A stretch of DNA of 39,425 nt from Bacteroidales bacterium. GTDB taxonomy: Bacteria; Bacteroidota; Bacteroidia; Bacteroidales; UBA7960. The position numbers and the translations under genes were made by a program. The stretch covers positions 1-39,425 of the forward strand of contig PWZB01000024.1 in assembly GCA_003567625.1 (NCBI GenBank), given 5' to 3'. The notes under the pieces are model-generated. The model worked only from the letters and a program-made list of their open reading frames with translations, ran no database searches and had not been told where the DNA came from. Within the stretch, counting starts at the first letter, position 1. The number at the start of each line of letters is the position of its first letter. Shown here one piece after another: positions 36,997 to 39,425 of the stretch.

Positions 36997-39135
36997 ATGG
37001 CAGAAATAATGAATAAATTCATAGAGATAATTTCGGCTGAGCTTGGAGTAAAGTCGTGGCAAACGGTTAAGGCGGCAGATTTGTTGGAAGGCGGAGCTAC
37101 TATTCCTTTCATAGCGAGGTATCGTAAAGAGTTGACCGGTTCGATGGACGAGGTTCAGCTACGGTATATACGCGACCGTTATGCACAGCTTAAGGAGCTG
37201 GAAAAGAGGAGGGAAGCTATTCTTGGATCTTTACGTGAGCAGGGATATATGACTGACGAACTTGAAGGGAAGATCTTATCTGCACAGAAGCTCAGTGAGC
37301 TTGAGGATCTTTATCTTCCTTACCGTCCGAAGCGTAATACACGTGCTACCATTGCAATTGCCAAAGGTCTTGAGCCGTTGGCCAAAAAGCTGTTTTCGCA
37401 GCAGAAAATGGATTTGGAGCATGAAGCAGGGATTTATGTATCGAAAGAGAATGAGGTGGCAGATACTGAAGAGGCTTTGGCCGGTGCAAGGGATATTATT
37501 GCTGAGTGGGTAAATGAAAATGCAACAGCGCGCAATCGCATCCGAAGGTTATTTGAAAAGGAAGCCTTTGTCAAAAGCTCTGTTATTAAGGATAAAGAGA
37601 GCGAAGGCAGCAAATACCAGGCTTATTTTGACTGGGAGGAGAAGCTGTCGGGGGTGCCGTCACATCGAATTCTTGCAATGTTTAGAGGCGAAAATGAAAA
37701 ATTTCTTAGGATCACTATAGCACCTTCCGAAAATAAGGCTTTGGAGATCCTCAAACAGCTTTTTGTTAAGGGTAATGGACCGTTATCCAATCAGGTTGCC
37801 GAAGCTGTGAAAGACAGTTATAAGAGGCTGATAGCACCTTCTATGGAAAATGAGATGCGGCAGCTATATAAACAAAAGGCAGATGAAAAAGCGATAAAAG
37901 TTTTTGCCGACAACCTGCGGCAGTTGTTATTGGCACCGCCTTTGGGCCAGGAAAACATCCTTGCTGTTGATCCCGGGTTCAAGACAGGATGTAAGATAGT
38001 TTGTCTTGATAAACAGGGAAGGTTGCTTCATAATGAGACTGTATACCCTCATCCTCCGCAAAAGGAATGGAGGCAAGCACAAAAAAAAATACAAAGCCTT
38101 GTGGATGCATATGATATTGAGGCTATTGCTATTGGCAACGGTACGGCCAGCCGTGAAACGGAAAATCTTATTCGTCGTATCAGGTTTGATCGTGATGTGA
38201 AAGCGGTAATGGTCAATGAGAGCGGTGCATCAGTGTATTCGGCATCACCATTGGCGCGTGAAGAATTTCCTGAATATGATGTAACAGTAAGGAGTGGTGT
38301 ATCAATAGGACGCCGGTTGGCTGATCCGCTGGCAGAACTCGTAAAAATTGACCCTAAATCAATTGGAGTCGGACAGTATCAGCATGATGTCGATCAAAAA
38401 GCACTGCAGCAAAGCCTTGATGATGTCGTGATCAGTTGCGTCAATGCTGTCGGTGTGGAAGTTAATACAGCCAGTACGCAGCTGTTGAAATATGTGTCAG
38501 GACTCGGACCTGTGCTGGCAAAAAATATTATTGAATACCGGAATAAATACGGGCCTTTAGGATCACGAGAGGAATTGAAAAAAGTGCGCCGTTTTGGGGA
38601 TAAAGCTTACGAACTTGCAGCCGGCTTCCTGAGGTTGAACCAGTCGAAGAATCCATTAGACCGGTCAGCAGTGCATCCTGAAAGTTATACGGTAGTGGAA
38701 AAAATGGCTAAAGACCTCAATACTACAACAACAGATTTGATAAATGATGAAGCTTTACGAAAGAAAATAGATATTAACAGATATGTTACCGGGCAAACCG
38801 GGTTGCCTACATTAAATGATATTCTTGAGGAACTGGCACGTCCGGGGCGTGATCCCAGAAAAAAATTCGTGGCGTTTGAATTTGACAAAAATGTTAACTC
38901 AATAGAGGATCTGAAACGTGGTATGATATTGCCGGGAATAGTAACAAATATAACTGCTTTCGGTGCCTTTGTGGATGTAGGTGTGCATCAGGACGGACTT
39001 GTACATATAAGTCAGTTGTCTGAAAAATTCGTCAAAGACCCTGCCGAAATAATTAAACTGAACCAAATGGTAAAGGTAAAGATACTTGATGTGGATATAA
39101 ACAGAAAACGCATCAATATGAGCATGAAAGTTTGA
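36997..39135 (+). CDS. tex: Tex-family RNA-binding transcription accessory protein
   Basis: Tex is a conserved nucleic-acid-binding protein thought to act in transcription and RNA metabolism. The 712 residues contain a helical N-terminal domain with IPFIARYRKELTGSMDE (about 33-50) and a YqgF/RNase H-like domain beginning about residue 325 (ILAVDPGFKTGCK). Helix-hairpin-helix segments (VNTASTQLLKYVSGLG, about 488-505) and a C-terminal S1 domain (about 640-712, GIVTNITAFGAFVDVG and HISQLS) follow. The length is close to other Bacteroidota members and somewhat shorter than the roughly 770 residues of proteobacterial Tex, mainly at the C-terminal tail. The AUG is the first of two close Met codons (MAEIM); the second is possible. 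Confidence 0.96.
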   Translation: MAEIMNKFIEIISAELGVKSWQTVKAADLLEGGATIPFIARYRKELTGSMDEVQLRYIRDRYAQLKELEKRREAILGSLREQGYMTDELEGKILSAQKLSELEDLYLPYRPKRNTRATIAIAKGLEPLAKKLFSQQKMDLEHEAGIYVSKENEVADTEEALAGARDIIAEWVNENATARNRIRRLFEKEAFVKSSVIKDKESEGSKYQAYFDWEEKLSGVPSHRILAMFRGENEKFLRITIAPSENKALEILKQLFVKGNGPLSNQVAEAVKDSYKRLIAPSMENEMRQLYKQKADEKAIKVFADNLRQLLLAPPLGQENILAVDPGFKTGCKIVCLDKQGRLLHNETVYPHPPQKEWRQAQKKIQSLVDAYDIEAIAIGNGTASRETENLIRRIRFDRDVKAVMVNESGASVYSASPLAREEFPEYDVTVRSGVSIGRRLADPLAELVKIDPKSIGVGQYQHDVDQKALQQSLDDVVISCVNAVGVEVNTASTQLLKYVSGLGPVLAKNIIEYRNKYGPLGSREELKKVRRFGDKAYELAAGFLRLNQSKNPLDRSAVHPESYTVVEKMAKDLNTTTTDLINDEALRKKIDINRYVTGQTGLPTLNDILEELARPGRDPRKKFVAFEFDKNVNSIEDLKRGMILPGIVTNITAFGAFVDVGVHQDGLVHISQLSEKFVKDPAEIIKLNQMVKVKILDVDINRKRINMSMKV

Positions 39136-39222
39136 TTGCCCGGAAACCGGTAACCATCAACTGGCAATTGGTGCAGGTTATTTATAAATTCGGTTATCGC
39201 CTTCCGCCTCGTTATCTGACAA

Positions 39223-39425
39223 TTATTCCTTGTTGTTATTTCCGTTAACGTATATCTTGTTAATCAGGTGCACATATTCTTTTTCAAGGTGTGTTCTTCT
39301 GACTTTAAGAGTGGCGCTTAGCTGTCCGCCTTCAATTGACCATTCATGATCTATTAGGGCATACTTTCTTATTTTTTCGTATTCTCCGAATGACTGATTG
39401 TAATGTTTAACTTCTTCGTCAATTC
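39223..39425 (-). CDS. C-terminal end of a long-chain acyl-CoA synthetase (partial)
   Basis: Read on the minus strand from the window edge, the frame ends with TAA at 39223-39225 and encodes 66 residues. The segments VKHYNQSFGEYEKI and LKVRRTHLEKEYVHLI fit the extreme C-terminus of the AMP-forming fatty acyl-CoA synthetase family (FadD/FAA type). This is where an EWSIEGGQLSATLK stretch carries the Lys of the acyl-adenylation step. The gene runs out of the window to the right and is convergent with tex across 87 nt with no obvious terminator. Confidence 0.75.
   Translation of the reverse strand, partial: IDEEVKHYNQSFGEYEKIRKYALIDHEWSIEGGQLSATLKVRRTHLEKEYVHLINKIYVNGNNNKE

Noticed and set aside
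1..39425. tRNA, rRNA, integrase, transposase or toxin-antitoxin genes
   Set aside because: I found no supporting sequence for any of these on reading both strands; small RNAs without strong structure could still be missed.

Overview
The window looks like a chromosomal segment of a Bacteroidota bacterium, probably Bacteroidales or a near relative, of moderately low GC. The evidence is a PorP/SprF-family protein, both classes of type IX secretion (T9SS) C-terminal sorting domain, PKD-repeat giants, FtsX-type permeases typical of the phylum, almost no Shine-Dalgarno sequences, and several promoters fitting the Bacteroidota -7 consensus TAnnTTTG. I see no rRNA, tRNA, CRISPR array, transposase or phage gene.

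Layout. 1-355: the last codons of a possible upstream gene, then an intergenic stretch built from 7-9 nt tandem repeats. 356-4936 (minus): a tripartite ABC efflux operon (adaptor, ATPase, permease). 5177-5947 (plus): mazG. 6210-13103 (minus): a 1921-aa PKD protein with a type B T9SS sorting domain, followed by a PorP/SprF gene. 13468-18957 (plus): an 1829-aa modular protein with a type A sorting domain. 19186-25638 (plus): a second PKD giant (2150 aa) with a type B sorting domain. 25861-27778: rfbA and an NAD-dependent sugar epimerase. 27910-31949: polyprenyl synthetase, purD, a DUF6427-like membrane protein and purQ. 32036-33136: glycosyltransferase. 33294-33899: rnhB. 33916-36744 (minus): secreted S9 peptidase. 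36997-39135 (plus): tex. 39223-39425 (minus): C-terminal end of a long-chain acyl-CoA synthetase.

The centre of interest is 6.2-25.6 kb, about 19 kb of cell-surface genes. The two type B giants are paralogues in opposite orientation around the type A protein. From PKD repeat 8 of one and repeat 10 of the other to the stop codon they are collinear and exactly equal in length (790 residues each), while their N-terminal heads are unrelated. Only one has an adjacent PorP/SprF gene. A reasonable model is two fibres with a common stalk and anchor, different tips and possibly one shared outer-membrane partner, alongside an adhesin-like protein carrying five modules of about 181 residues.

The second unusual feature is a set of degenerate tandem repeats with a period of mostly 7 nt in at least six intergenic spacers. 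They differ in sequence from site to site but share the period. They occur between co-directional or convergent genes and are absent from the three divergent promoter regions.
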